From the NCBI GenBank assembly GCA_015057455.1, contig SVEH01000005.1:62001-126000 (forward strand): 64,000 nt of DNA. The letters are read 5' to 3'. The stretch is from Lachnospiraceae bacterium (GTDB lineage Bacteria > Bacillota > Clostridia > Lachnospirales > Lachnospiraceae). This document shows, one piece after another, positions 40,350-49,379 of this stretch. Each line of letters starts with the position of its first letter. Position 1 is the stretch's first letter. The notes beneath the pieces were generated by a model. It saw only the letters and a list, made by a program, of their open reading frames with translations, had not been told where the DNA came from and made no database searches. A program made the translations under genes and the position numbers.

Positions 40350-42695
40350 GTGAATTTTAAGACTAACGTGGAAAGAATTTTAGATTTAGATTATGGTAAA
40401 ACAGTTAAGACTGCAGATAAGATTGAATTATATAACGCAGTTTCAAAAGCAGCTATGGGTACAATTCAAGGAAAGAACGGCTTAGATGCAGAAGGCAAGA
40501 AAGTAGCATACTTATCAGCAGAGTTCTTAATTGGTAGATTGGTATACAGCAACTTATTAAACTTAGGTCTATTAAACCAATTCAACGAGTTAATGACAGA
40601 GAATGGTGTGGATATAAGAGTATTCGAAGATATCGAAGATGCAGCTTTAGGTAACGGTGGACTTGGACGTCTTGCAGCTTGTTTCTTAGATTCAGGTGCA
40701 ACAATTAATGTTACACTTAATGGATATGGACTTCGTTACAAATATGGTTTATTTAAACAATATTTTGAGAATGGTTTCCAAATGGAAGAAGCTGATAATT
40801 GGCAAAAATGTGGAGATCCATGGTCAGTAAGAAAAGAAGACGAGAGAGTTATGATTAACTTCAAAGGTCAATCAGTATATGCTGTACCTTATGATGTTCC
40901 AGTTATCGGATATGGTGCTAAGACTATAAATACACTTCGTTTATGGCAAGCAGAACCAGTTGAAGAATTTAACTTTAAGTTATTCAATGAGCAAAAGTAT
41001 GATAAGTCTGTAAAAGAGAAGAATGATGCAGAAGCAATCACTAATGTATTATATCCAAATGATGATACAGATGCAGGAAAGCAATTAAGATTAAAACAAC
41101 AATATTTCTTCTCAAGTGCATCACTACAAGACATGATCAAGAGATATAAAGCGAAATTCGGATCAGATTTCTCAAAATTCTCATCTGAATATGCAATTCA
41201 ATTAAATGATACACATCCAGTTGTGGCTATACCAGAATTCATTAGATTAATGATCGAAGAAGAAGGTATGACATTTACTAAAGCATTAAAGATAGCAAAA
41301 GAGACATTTGCTTATACAAACCATACAGTAATGGCAGAAGCTTTAGAAAAATGGGGTGTAACATTATTTAAATCAGTTATACCTAACGTATACAAATACG
41401 TTGTATTAATAAACAAGGCTTTAATTAAAGAATTAAAGACATTAAATGTTAAGGAAAAAGACCAAGCACAATATTTAATTATTGATGAGAACGACACTAT
41501 ACATATGGCTCGTATGGCAATATATGCAAGTCATTCAACTAATGGTGTTGCTTGGATTCACACAGAGATCCTTAAGAATGATGCACTTAATGAGTGGTAT
41601 CAAATTTACCCAGACCGTTTCAATAACAAGACAAACGGTATTACACAACGTCGTTGGTTAGCTCTTGCCAACCAAGAATTATCAGGATTCATTAACGATA
41701 AGATTGGTAATGAGTGGGTAACTAACTTAGATAAGTTAAAAGATTTAGAAAAGTTTGCTGCAGATGATGCTGTAATTAAAGAATTTTCAGAGATTAAAGA
41801 TATTAAGAAGCGTCAATTAGCTGATTATATCTTAAAGAAAGAAGGAGTTACAGTTAATCCAGACTTTATATTTGATATTCAGGTTAAGAGATTACATGAG
41901 TATAAACGTCAATTACTTAATGCATTCTCAATCCTTGATATATATTTTGGTTTGAAAGATGGAAGAATAAACAAGAACGAGTTTAATCCAACTGCATTTA
42001 TATTTGGTGCAAAGGCAGCTCCTGGATATTTCAGAGCAAAAGGAATTATTAAGTTCATCAACGAAATAGCTAAGATGATTAGCGCAGATGATGAAGTTAA
42101 AGATTTACTTCAAGTTGTATTTGTATCAAACTACAATGTTTCATATGCAGAGAAGATTACTCCAGCAGCAGATGTTTCAGAACAAATTTCAACTGCAGGT
42201 ACAGAGGCTTCAGGTACTGGTAATATGAAATTTATGCTTAATGGTGCAGTAACTCTTGGAACTTTCGATGGTGCTAACGTAGAGATAGTACAACAAGCAG
42301 GAGAAGAGAATAACTACATCTTCGGAGCAAGAGTAGAAGACATCGAGAAGATAGAAAAGACATATTCTCCTAAGGATATGTACAAGAAGGAGCCAAGAAT
42401 TAAGAAAGTGGTAGATACATTAATCGATGGTACTTTTGATGATGAAGGAACTGGAATGTTCAAAGAACTTTACACTTCATTATTAGAAGGAGCTCATTGG
42501 CACAAAGCTGATAACTATTACTTGTTATTAGATTTACTACCATATTGTGACGCAAAATTACGTGTAAACAAAGATTATTCTAACACAATTGAATTCAGAA
42601 GAAAGTGCTTTATGAACACTTGTAATGCTGGTAAATTCTCAAGTGATAGAACAATTTATGATTACGCAACTGAAATTTGGGACGCAATGAAATAG
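40350..42695 (+). CDS. glgP: Glycogen/maltodextrin phosphorylase
   Basis: 781 residues from a GTG start (AAAAGGAGG ten bases upstream). It is a GT35 enzyme that cleaves alpha-1,4-glucans with phosphate to give glucose-1-phosphate. Seen: AYLSAEFLIGRLVYSNLLNL, ALGNGGLGRLAACFLDS, GYGLRYKYGLFKQ, QLNDTHPVVAIPEFIRL, and the pyridoxal phosphate lysine in EASGTGNMKFMLNGAVTLGT at about residue 628. It works with MalQ upstream and the amylase and transporter downstream; glucose-1-phosphate would be taken by the mutase at 2456. Codon usage is richer in C-ending codons than its neighbours, which suggests high expression. Confidence 0.96.
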   Translation: MNFKTNVERILDLDYGKTVKTADKIELYNAVSKAAMGTIQGKNGLDAEGKKVAYLSAEFLIGRLVYSNLLNLGLLNQFNELMTENGVDIRVFEDIEDAALGNGGLGRLAACFLDSGATINVTLNGYGLRYKYGLFKQYFENGFQMEEADNWQKCGDPWSVRKEDERVMINFKGQSVYAVPYDVPVIGYGAKTINTLRLWQAEPVEEFNFKLFNEQKYDKSVKEKNDAEAITNVLYPNDDTDAGKQLRLKQQYFFSSASLQDMIKRYKAKFGSDFSKFSSEYAIQLNDTHPVVAIPEFIRLMIEEEGMTFTKALKIAKETFAYTNHTVMAEALEKWGVTLFKSVIPNVYKYVVLINKALIKELKTLNVKEKDQAQYLIIDENDTIHMARMAIYASHSTNGVAWIHTEILKNDALNEWYQIYPDRFNNKTNGITQRRWLALANQELSGFINDKIGNEWVTNLDKLKDLEKFAADDAVIKEFSEIKDIKKRQLADYILKKEGVTVNPDFIFDIQVKRLHEYKRQLLNAFSILDIYFGLKDGRINKNEFNPTAFIFGAKAAPGYFRAKGIIKFINEIAKMISADDEVKDLLQVVFVSNYNVSYAEKITPAADVSEQISTAGTEASGTGNMKFMLNGAVTLGTFDGANVEIVQQAGEENNYIFGARVEDIEKIEKTYSPKDMYKKEPRIKKVVDTLIDGTFDDEGTGMFKELYTSLLEGAHWHKADNYYLLLDLLPYCDAKLRVNKDYSNTIEFRRKCFMNTCNAGKFSSDRTIYDYATEIWDAMK

Positions 42696-42821
42696 TGAGT
42701 GGTAAAGGTTAAAGTATCTATTATACGAAGTGAAGTATATTAATAAGTATATTTAGTATCCTATAGTATATATGGTGTATATGTATTTTGTGCTATGTAT
42801 AAATATTTACATTGTATATAC

Positions 42822-42850
42822 TTGTAGGATGCATGTTGCATATATATTAT
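42822..42850 (+). promoter_or_regulatory. Possible promoter for the maltodextrin transporter genes
   Basis: TTGTAG (42822-42827), 17-base spacer, TATTAT (42845-42850). The surroundings are extremely TA-rich, so the match is only moderate. A perfect TGAGAC/GTCTCA hairpin (42893-42908) lies in the leader. Confidence 0.4.
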
Positions 42851-42892
42851 ATATTTTGCTTCGCATATAACGTGTGAAAGCACAACCCACTA

Positions 42893-42908
42893 TGAGACGT
42901 ATGTCTCA
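42893..42908 (+). promoter_or_regulatory. Small hairpin upstream of the sugar-binding protein gene
   Basis: TGAGAC-GTAT-GTCTCA, ending 15 bases before the AGAGG ribosome site. It may be an operator half-palindrome or a 5' stabilising hairpin. Confidence 0.35.
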
Positions 42909-42935
42909 AATCCTAAAAAAGAAAGAGGTATGATT

Positions 42936-44210
42936 ATGATCAGAGGGAAAAAAGTAATCGCAGCTTTATTAGCTGTAGCTATGTCAGCAACTATGTTAGT
43001 TGGCTGTGGTGGTGGAGACAAGAAGCCAGCAAGTGAAGGTGGAGCTTCATCAGAAGGTAAGAAGAAAGTTTCATTAAAAGTATGGGGTCCAGCTGAAGAG
43101 CAAGATCTTATGAAAGAATTATGTGATGCTTTCAATAAGCAAGATGACAAATTTGAAGTAACATTTGATATTAAGCAAGTAAGTGAAGGAGATGCTTATA
43201 CTCAAGTATCAAAAGATGCAGGTGCAGCAGCAGACGTATTTATGTTTGCAGGAGACCAAATCTATGCTTTAGCTAAGGGTGGATATTTATTTGATATGTC
43301 AGCTCTTGAAAGCGATTTAGGACTTAAAGTTGAAGGCGTATTTGACCCTAACGCAATAGCAGGTGCAACAGTTGAAGGTAAGTTATTTGGTATTCCATTT
43401 ACTCCAAACATTCCTTATTTATTCTATAACAAATCTATGTTAACAGAAGAAGATGTTAAGAGTTTAGATTCAATTATTGCAAAAGATCTTGGCGCAGGAG
43501 TTAAGAACTTTGCTATGGAGTTAAACAATGGATTCTATAACAACGCATTCTTTAACGGTGTTGGATGTACAGTATTTGGTAAAGATGGTGTTACACCAAC
43601 AGAATGTAACTGGAATGATGATAATGGTGTTAAAGTTGTTAAATACTTAAATAGTATAGTAGCAACTGGTAAGATGCACTTAAGTGCTAACAACGATGAA
43701 CTTACACTACTTAAAGATGGTAAGTTAGCATGTTGTATTACAGGTGACTGGAACAAAGCTACAATCCAAAAAGATTTAGGTGACAACTATGCAGCAACAG
43801 TTCTTCCATCATTTACAATCGATGGAACTTCATATAATATGAAGACTTATGGTAGCTTCAAACAAATCGGTGTTAATGCTAAGTGTAAAGAGCCAGAAGC
43901 AGCAGCAAGATTTGCTTATTTCTTAGCTAACAAAGATTCACAAAAGAGAAGATTCGAAGTTAGAGGATATGTTCCAACAAATGTAGAGTTAGCTTCTCAA
44001 AGTTATGATGATCCAGCAGTAGCAGCAGTTATTCAACAAGCAACAGCTGAGCATTCAGTAATTCAACCAACAATCGACCAAATGCAAAAATTCTGGGATC
44101 CTGCTAAGGATTTAGGAAACAAGATTTGGAAGAAGGATAAAGCAGTAGCAGATGATGCTGCAATTAAGAAAACACTTACAACACTTGTAGAAGCAGTAAC
44201 TGCTCAATAA
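42936..44210 (+). CDS. Maltodextrin ABC transporter, substrate-binding lipoprotein
   Basis: 424 residues from the ATG at 42936, which has AGAGG seven bases upstream; the ATG at 42930 is too close to it. Lipobox LVGC gives a lipid-modified Cys24. The family-1 solute-binding fold is recognisable: VSLKVWGPAEEQDLMKELCD, DVFMFAGDQIYALAKGGYLF, GVNAKCKEPEAAARFAYFL and RGYVPTNVEL, similar to MalE/MalX proteins. It captures maltodextrins and hands them to the two permeases encoded next. Like glgP it uses C-ending codons, consistent with strong expression. A hairpin after the gene separates it from the permeases. Confidence 0.93.
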   Translation: MIRGKKVIAALLAVAMSATMLVGCGGGDKKPASEGGASSEGKKKVSLKVWGPAEEQDLMKELCDAFNKQDDKFEVTFDIKQVSEGDAYTQVSKDAGAAADVFMFAGDQIYALAKGGYLFDMSALESDLGLKVEGVFDPNAIAGATVEGKLFGIPFTPNIPYLFYNKSMLTEEDVKSLDSIIAKDLGAGVKNFAMELNNGFYNNAFFNGVGCTVFGKDGVTPTECNWNDDNGVKVVKYLNSIVATGKMHLSANNDELTLLKDGKLACCITGDWNKATIQKDLGDNYAATVLPSFTIDGTSYNMKTYGSFKQIGVNAKCKEPEAAARFAYFLANKDSQKRRFEVRGYVPTNVELASQSYDDPAVAAVIQQATAEHSVIQPTIDQMQKFWDPAKDLGNKIWKKDKAVADDAAIKKTLTTLVEAVTAQ

Positions 44211-44261
44211 TTAAGAAATTATAAATTGCTTTAAATATATTAGGAAATTTGTTATAATATT

Positions 44262-44293
44262 AGTACACGGATGCTTTTATTCATCCGTGTACT
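44262..44293 (+). terminator. Intercistronic hairpin between binding protein and permease genes
   Basis: Perfect 12-base-pair stem AGTACACGGATG / CATCCGTGTACT, eight-base loop, no strong T run after it. This is the classic arrangement for making binding protein in excess over permeases, by partial termination or by protecting the upstream mRNA. Confidence 0.8.
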
Positions 44294-44339
44294 GATATAA
44301 AAAAGGGTATGTGTAATAAAGTTTAAGGAGGGCTAAGTT

Positions 44340-45752
44340 TTGACTAAGAAGAAGAAAAGTACGCAAGATAATTTGACAACAAAGAATGTTGTTAACTTGA
44401 ATAGGTCATTGCCTAAAGTTCTCGTGGACATATTTATTCAAGGGGATATCTTTACAAAATTATCGTTCTTGATAATGGGATTTTCCAATATGGTGCGAGG
44501 ACAAATTATAAAAGGTTGTATATTTCTTGCAACTGAGATAGCATTTATCTATTTTCTATTAATAGATAAAGGTGGCCTTTTTATGTTAAAAGGTCTTACT
44601 ACACTTGGCGAAATAGAGGCTAAGCCAGCAAGTGGTTTTACAGCTATGCAGCCTGGTGATGATTCAAGAAAATTCTTACTATTTGGTGTGGCAACAGTAG
44701 TATTATGTTTATTGTTTATAGTAATATGGGCAGAAAGTATTCGTTCTGGATATATAGCTCAATTAGCTACAGATGCTAAGAAGAAACCAAATAGTTTTTA
44801 CAGAGATATAAAAGAGTATTTTGATGGTAAAATTCATAGAACATTATTATTTATTCCAATAATGGGAATTTTATTAATGACAATTATACCAATATTCTTC
44901 ATGATATGTATGGCATTCACTAACTTTGATAAAGATCATAATGGTGAGATGCAATTGTTTGACTGGAGAGGACTTGAAGCATTTAATAAAGTTCTTAACA
45001 TGGGTGGTGGAGATAAGTACTCCTATACATTCTGGCATTTATTAGGATGGACATTAATATGGGCAGTACTTGCAACATTTACATGTTATATAGGTGGTAT
45101 TGTTATTGCAATGTTAATTAATAGTAAGCAGGTTAAGTTCAAAGCATTTTGGAGAACTATGTTTATTATGACAGCAGCAACACCACAGTTCGTTACACTA
45201 TTACTTATGAAAACATATTTAGCAGAAAACGGACTTTTAAATGGTATTTTAACAAGTGCAGGTATTATTGAAAAGAATATAGATTGGCTTGGTACACCGA
45301 ATATGGCACGTTTTATGTGTATATTGGTTAACTTCTGGATTGGTGTTCCGTTTACAATTCTTATAACAACAGGTATATTACAAAACATACCAGTTGATTT
45401 ATATGAAGCAGCTAAGGTAGATGGTGCTAATACGAAGACAATATTCTTAAAAATAACATTACCATATATGTTATTTGTTACTACTCCATACTTAATTCAG
45501 ACATTTGTTGGTAATATTAATAACTTCAACGTTATTTACTTATTAACTAATGGTGAGCCAACAACAATGGATTATAGTAATGCAGGTAAGACAGACTTGC
45601 TTATTACCTGGTTGTATAAGTTGTCTATGGACTTTAAAGAATACAATGTAGCGTCTGTTATTGGTATACTAGTGTTTGCTATATGTGCAACATTATCATT
45701 AGTAGTATTCCGTAATACAGGAGCATATAATAATGAGGAGGAATTTCAATAA
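44340..45752 (+). CDS. Maltodextrin ABC transporter, MalF-type permease
   Basis: 470 residues from a TTG start (AAGGAGGG eight bases upstream). A Lys-rich N-terminus is followed by about eight membrane spans. The permease core has the EAA loop EAAKVDGANTKTIFLKITLP near residues 355-374, which docks the ATPase. The long N-terminal part with two extra spans and an extracytoplasmic loop is typical of MalF. It overlaps the next gene by one base (TAATG). No ATPase gene is in the cluster, so a shared ATPase such as MsmX elsewhere must energise it. Confidence 0.93.
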   Translation: MTKKKKSTQDNLTTKNVVNLNRSLPKVLVDIFIQGDIFTKLSFLIMGFSNMVRGQIIKGCIFLATEIAFIYFLLIDKGGLFMLKGLTTLGEIEAKPASGFTAMQPGDDSRKFLLFGVATVVLCLLFIVIWAESIRSGYIAQLATDAKKKPNSFYRDIKEYFDGKIHRTLLFIPIMGILLMTIIPIFFMICMAFTNFDKDHNGEMQLFDWRGLEAFNKVLNMGGGDKYSYTFWHLLGWTLIWAVLATFTCYIGGIVIAMLINSKQVKFKAFWRTMFIMTAATPQFVTLLLMKTYLAENGLLNGILTSAGIIEKNIDWLGTPNMARFMCILVNFWIGVPFTILITTGILQNIPVDLYEAAKVDGANTKTIFLKITLPYMLFVTTPYLIQTFVGNINNFNVIYLLTNGEPTTMDYSNAGKTDLLITWLYKLSMDFKEYNVASVIGILVFAICATLSLVVFRNTGAYNNEEEFQ

Positions 45753-46615
45753 TGGGTAAGAAGACTAGTTCAATGAAAAGAAAAAAGACAGTTATAAGTA
45801 TCGTATCACATGTTATATTAACTATCCTTAGTGCCATTTGGGTTTCTCCACTAGTAGCATTAATTATTACATCTTTAAGAAAAGAGAGAACTTCAGACAG
45901 AACATATTTGTGGCCAAAGGATGGATTTACATTAAATAATTATAGAGATTTATTTATTGATACAGATCCACTTAACTATCCACAATGGATTGCTAATACA
46001 TTTATTGTAGCGGTATTTACATGTTTAATCTCAACATTTATGGTACTTTCTGTAGCATATACAATGTCAAGATTAAGATTTAAAATGAGAAAGTCATTTA
46101 TGAATGTTGCATTAATTCTTGGTATGTTCCCAGGATTTATGTCAATGATAGCGATATATTTAATGTTCTCTATATTTGAGTTAAATGGAACATTAACAGG
46201 ACTTGTAGTTGCTTATTCAGCAGGTGCAGGTGCAGGTTTCTTCGTTGCTAAGGGATTCTTTGATACAATTCCTAAGTCAATTGACGAAGCAGCTTGTATA
46301 GATGGAGCTTCAAAGTGGACAGTATTTACTAAGATATCACTTCCACTTTCAAAACCAATTATTGTATACCAAGTATTCACATCATTTATGGCAGCTTGGA
46401 CAGATTTTATCCTAGTTGCAATATTACAAGGTGATAATGTAGGTAAGTATACAGTAGCTAAAGGACTTTACACAATGCTAGAGCGTGATTATATTAACTT
46501 ATATTTCACAAGATTCTGTGCAGGTTCAGTTCTTATTTCAATACCACTTATAATATTATTTATTGCGATGCAAAAATGTTATACAGAAGGTGTTGCTGGA
46601 GCAGTTAAAGGTTAA
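45752..46615 (+). CDS. Maltodextrin ABC transporter, MalG-type permease
   Basis: 287 residues; the ATG overlaps the preceding stop codon (TAATG), so translation is coupled. Six membrane spans. The EAA loop is EAACIDGASKWTVFTKISLP near residues 183-202. Typical MalG features include WPKDGFTLNNY before the core. It pairs with the MalF-type subunit and the binding protein encoded upstream. A strong terminator follows 25 bases after the stop. Confidence 0.93.
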   Translation: MGKKTSSMKRKKTVISIVSHVILTILSAIWVSPLVALIITSLRKERTSDRTYLWPKDGFTLNNYRDLFIDTDPLNYPQWIANTFIVAVFTCLISTFMVLSVAYTMSRLRFKMRKSFMNVALILGMFPGFMSMIAIYLMFSIFELNGTLTGLVVAYSAGAGAGFFVAKGFFDTIPKSIDEAACIDGASKWTVFTKISLPLSKPIIVYQVFTSFMAAWTDFILVAILQGDNVGKYTVAKGLYTMLERDYINLYFTRFCAGSVLISIPLIILFIAMQKCYTEGVAGAVKG

Positions 46616-46640
46616 TGAATATGATTTTAAAAATAAAAGT

Positions 46641-46681
46641 ATGCCAAGAAGTAGGTTAGATCTTGCTTCTTGGCATTTTTT
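46641..46681 (+). terminator. Terminator after the transporter genes
   Basis: ATGCCAAGAAG / CTTCTTGGCAT stem, 14-base loop, then a run of T. Confidence 0.92.
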
Positions 46682-46839
46682 AAAGGGATAGGGTTATGTG
46701 TTCATTTTGCAAAGTATGAAAAATAGAAAGAATAAAAATGCTAAAATAACAATAAAAAATGTCTTAAATCAGAGAATTCTAGATTTATTTGGTATATACT
46801 ATATATAGTGTAGTTTAGTTGAAGGAGATGGTAAGGGTT

Positions 46840-48519
46840 ATGTTAAAAAAGAAATTAATGTTAATGTTAGGTATAATAGTGATGGCTGCATCATTGTGTG
46901 CATGTGGAAAGAATAAACCAGATAAGGTTGCAGATGAGCCAATACCAACACTAGGACCATTTGCAACAGAAGAAGAAAAAGCAGAGTATTATAAGAAACT
47001 TACAGCTCACATTAAGGTTGAAAAAGCTAATGGTGAGTACGAATATGATAAAGAAGATAACATAATAAATGATAAATATCGTAATTTTTACCAGATATTT
47101 GTTGCAACATTTTGCGATAGTAACAATGATGGTATGGGAGATTTAAACGGTATAACATCAAAATTAGATTATATACAAGATATAGGATACAATGGTATAT
47201 GGCTTACACCTATTACACCAGCTCCATCATATTTTAAGTATGATGCTACTGATTTGAAGGCCATAGACCCTCAGTTTGGTACAGAAGCTGATTTTAAGAA
47301 ATTAGCAGATGAGTGTAAAAAGAGAAATATAACACTTATATTAGATTTGGCAGTAAATCATACTAGTGCAAGTCATCCATGGTTTATGGATGTAAAGGCT
47401 AATCCAGGAACAAGTAAATATACTAGTTATTACAATATAACTAAGGAGAAACTAGGTGAGACTTTCTATGAATTAGGAAATGGATATTATTATGAAGGCG
47501 AGTTTTGGGATCAAATGCCAGACTTGAAACTAAGTAATCCAGAAGTTAGAAAAGAAATTGAGAAAGTTATAGATTATTGGATGGGATTTGGAGTAGGTGG
47601 ATTTAGATTAGATGCAGTTATTCATTATGATGAAGATAATACAGAAGAGAATGTAAAAATTCTAAAATGGATAAATGATTATACTAAGAAAATAGATCCT
47701 AACGCATATATAGTTGGAGAAGCATGGGTAAGCAATGGAATAGTGTCACAATATTATGCTAGTACAGTTGATAGTTTCTTTAACTTTGATTTAGGTGGAA
47801 GCGAGGGAGTTGTAACACAGGTTGCAAGAGCTCCAATAGGAACTGAAGTGGCAGCAGATTATATTCCAGCATTAAAATCAAATCATAGTTTAGTTAAGAA
47901 GAATAATCCAGAGGGAATAGATGCACCATTTTTATCTAATCATGACATGCCTCGTTCACATGCATTTTTAAATGGAGATGCAGATAGAATGAAGTTAGCA
48001 ATAGGCTTGTATCAAATGATTACAGGAACTACATATACATATTATGGTGAAGAAATTGGTATGGCAGGTGGCGGAGACCAAGATGTTAACTATAGAATGG
48101 GAATGTATTGGTCAAAGGCAGATAATGGACAACAACCAGATTCACCACAGGGAGCTACATTAACAAATGCAGATATGACATTTGGAAGTGTAGAAGAGCA
48201 ATTAGCAGATAAGAAATCAATTCTTAACTATACTAAGAGAATCTTACAATTAAAGAATGAGAATCCTGAAATTGCAAGAGGAGAAGTAAGTGAAATAACT
48301 GGAATTGAAGATAAAGAAGTAATTGCAATGAAGAAAACATATAATGGAAGTTCTGTTATAGTTGTAATAAATACTTCAAGATATCCAAAAGAAATTAAAG
48401 TAGATAAGTCAAATGGATATAAAGAAATAGTAGGATATGCAACAACAGATGATACAAAGGTTACTATAAAAGATGATACACTAACTATGGCAGGTAATGC
48501 ATTGGTAGTGTTGAAGTAG
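46840..48519 (+). CDS. Alpha-amylase-family lipoprotein (GH13)
   Basis: 559 residues from the ATG at 46840; in-frame TTG (46819) and ATG (46828) overlap or abut the AAGGAG site and are poorly placed. Lipobox LCAC gives lipid-modified Cys22. The GH13 barrel shows DLAVNHTSASHPWF (region I), GFRLDAVIHY with the nucleophile Asp near 257, VGEAWV with the acid Glu near 293 and LSNHDMPRS with the third Asp near 367. Anchored outside the cell, it would cut starch or glycogen to maltodextrins for the adjacent transporter. It has its own terminator; exact specificity is not readable. Confidence 0.94.
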   Translation: MLKKKLMLMLGIIVMAASLCACGKNKPDKVADEPIPTLGPFATEEEKAEYYKKLTAHIKVEKANGEYEYDKEDNIINDKYRNFYQIFVATFCDSNNDGMGDLNGITSKLDYIQDIGYNGIWLTPITPAPSYFKYDATDLKAIDPQFGTEADFKKLADECKKRNITLILDLAVNHTSASHPWFMDVKANPGTSKYTSYYNITKEKLGETFYELGNGYYYEGEFWDQMPDLKLSNPEVRKEIEKVIDYWMGFGVGGFRLDAVIHYDEDNTEENVKILKWINDYTKKIDPNAYIVGEAWVSNGIVSQYYASTVDSFFNFDLGGSEGVVTQVARAPIGTEVAADYIPALKSNHSLVKKNNPEGIDAPFLSNHDMPRSHAFLNGDADRMKLAIGLYQMITGTTYTYYGEEIGMAGGGDQDVNYRMGMYWSKADNGQQPDSPQGATLTNADMTFGSVEEQLADKKSILNYTKRILQLKNENPEIARGEVSEITGIEDKEVIAMKKTYNGSSVIVVINTSRYPKEIKVDKSNGYKEIVGYATTDDTKVTIKDDTLTMAGNALVVLK

Positions 48520-48588
48520 GAATATATAAAAGCGTCTCAGCAAAGATTGGTAATAATAGTTATATAAATATAACTATATAGTCATAAT

Positions 48589-48631
48589 AAAAAACTTGTC
48601 ACATATAATAGTATGTGTGGCAAGTTTTTTT
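48589..48631 (+). terminator. Terminator after the amylase gene
   Basis: AAAAACTTG-T-CACATA / TATGTG-TGG-CAAGTTTTTT stem with a six-base loop and a T run. The remaining bases to 48827 are AT-rich without a gene or a confident promoter. Confidence 0.85.
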
Positions 48632-48827
48632 CGGCTTTGTGAAAAAAAGATTAAATAAAATATAAAAAAAGTATAAAAAATATAAATTATAAGTTATAAA
48701 ATGGATATGAAAATTATTATATGTTATCCTTGTTGTTGCCAGGGGATAGTTGATTAATAAGATAATTCTAGATAGTCTTAAGATTAATTAAATCCCTTAA
48801 AAATTATACAATAAAGGAGTATACATA

Positions 48828-49292
48828 ATGAAAAACAATATTTTAAGGAAAGTAGCAGTTACAGCTACAGCAACAATAATAGCAACTTGTATGATGGTAG
48901 GGACAGCATTAGCAGGTGTGTCACAAGCAGGATGTCCAAGTACAAAATCAGCTAAGTTTCCAGGAGTATCAATTAAACATGTTAAAGGTCAGTCAGAAGC
49001 ACAAGAGTTTTCAAGTACATCTACAGCAACTGTAAAAGCATCTGGTAAGTTTGACGGTAAATATAAGTCTGTGTGGGAATCAGAAATGCAATCTATGGGA
49101 TATTTATATAATGTTTGTCAGACATATTCTAAAGGTTATATAGCAGGCTATATGGATAGAAGCAAGGCTACTGGTACATATAATTTTTATTTAGTGGTAA
49201 CTGGTACGCCACTTGTGGGTAATGGTGAAGGTGATAGTCAAAAACTTGATTGGGTTGGACAAGATTATTCAAAAAGAATTGAAGTTCGTTAA
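48828..49292 (+). CDS. Small secreted protein of unknown function
   Basis: 154 residues; AAAGGAG before the ATG. A classical signal peptide is cut after TALA (residue 29), leaving about 125 residues with two Cys (CPSTK near the start and NVCQTYSKGYIAGYMDRS in the middle) that could form a disulfide. The rest is Ser/Thr/Gly-rich with aromatic residues (YNFYLVVTGTPLVG, DWVGQDYSKRIEV). No family recognised. It is followed by a hairpin and then a lipoprotein, adaptor, ATPase and permease operon, so it may be the cargo or the trigger of that transporter, as bacteriocin-like proteins are. That is inference from order alone. Confidence 0.7.
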   Translation: MKNNILRKVAVTATATIIATCMMVGTALAGVSQAGCPSTKSAKFPGVSIKHVKGQSEAQEFSSTSTATVKASGKFDGKYKSVWESEMQSMGYLYNVCQTYSKGYIAGYMDRSKATGTYNFYLVVTGTPLVGNGEGDSQKLDWVGQDYSKRIEVR

Positions 49293-49303
49293 TTAATAAA
49301 AAA

Positions 49304-49346
49304 GCATGTGAGCTCTTTCAATATACTTATGATAGAGTTCACATGC
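49304..49346 (+). terminator. Intercistronic hairpin after the small secreted protein gene
   Basis: A 13-base-pair stem GCATGTGAGCTCT / AGAGTTCACATGC (one G-T pair), 17-base loop, no T run. It is similar in design to the mal hairpin at 44262 and could allow high expression of the first gene with partial readthrough into the transporter genes. Confidence 0.65.
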
Positions 49347-49379
49347 AAATAATAAAATGCAGAAATGGAGAGAATAATA

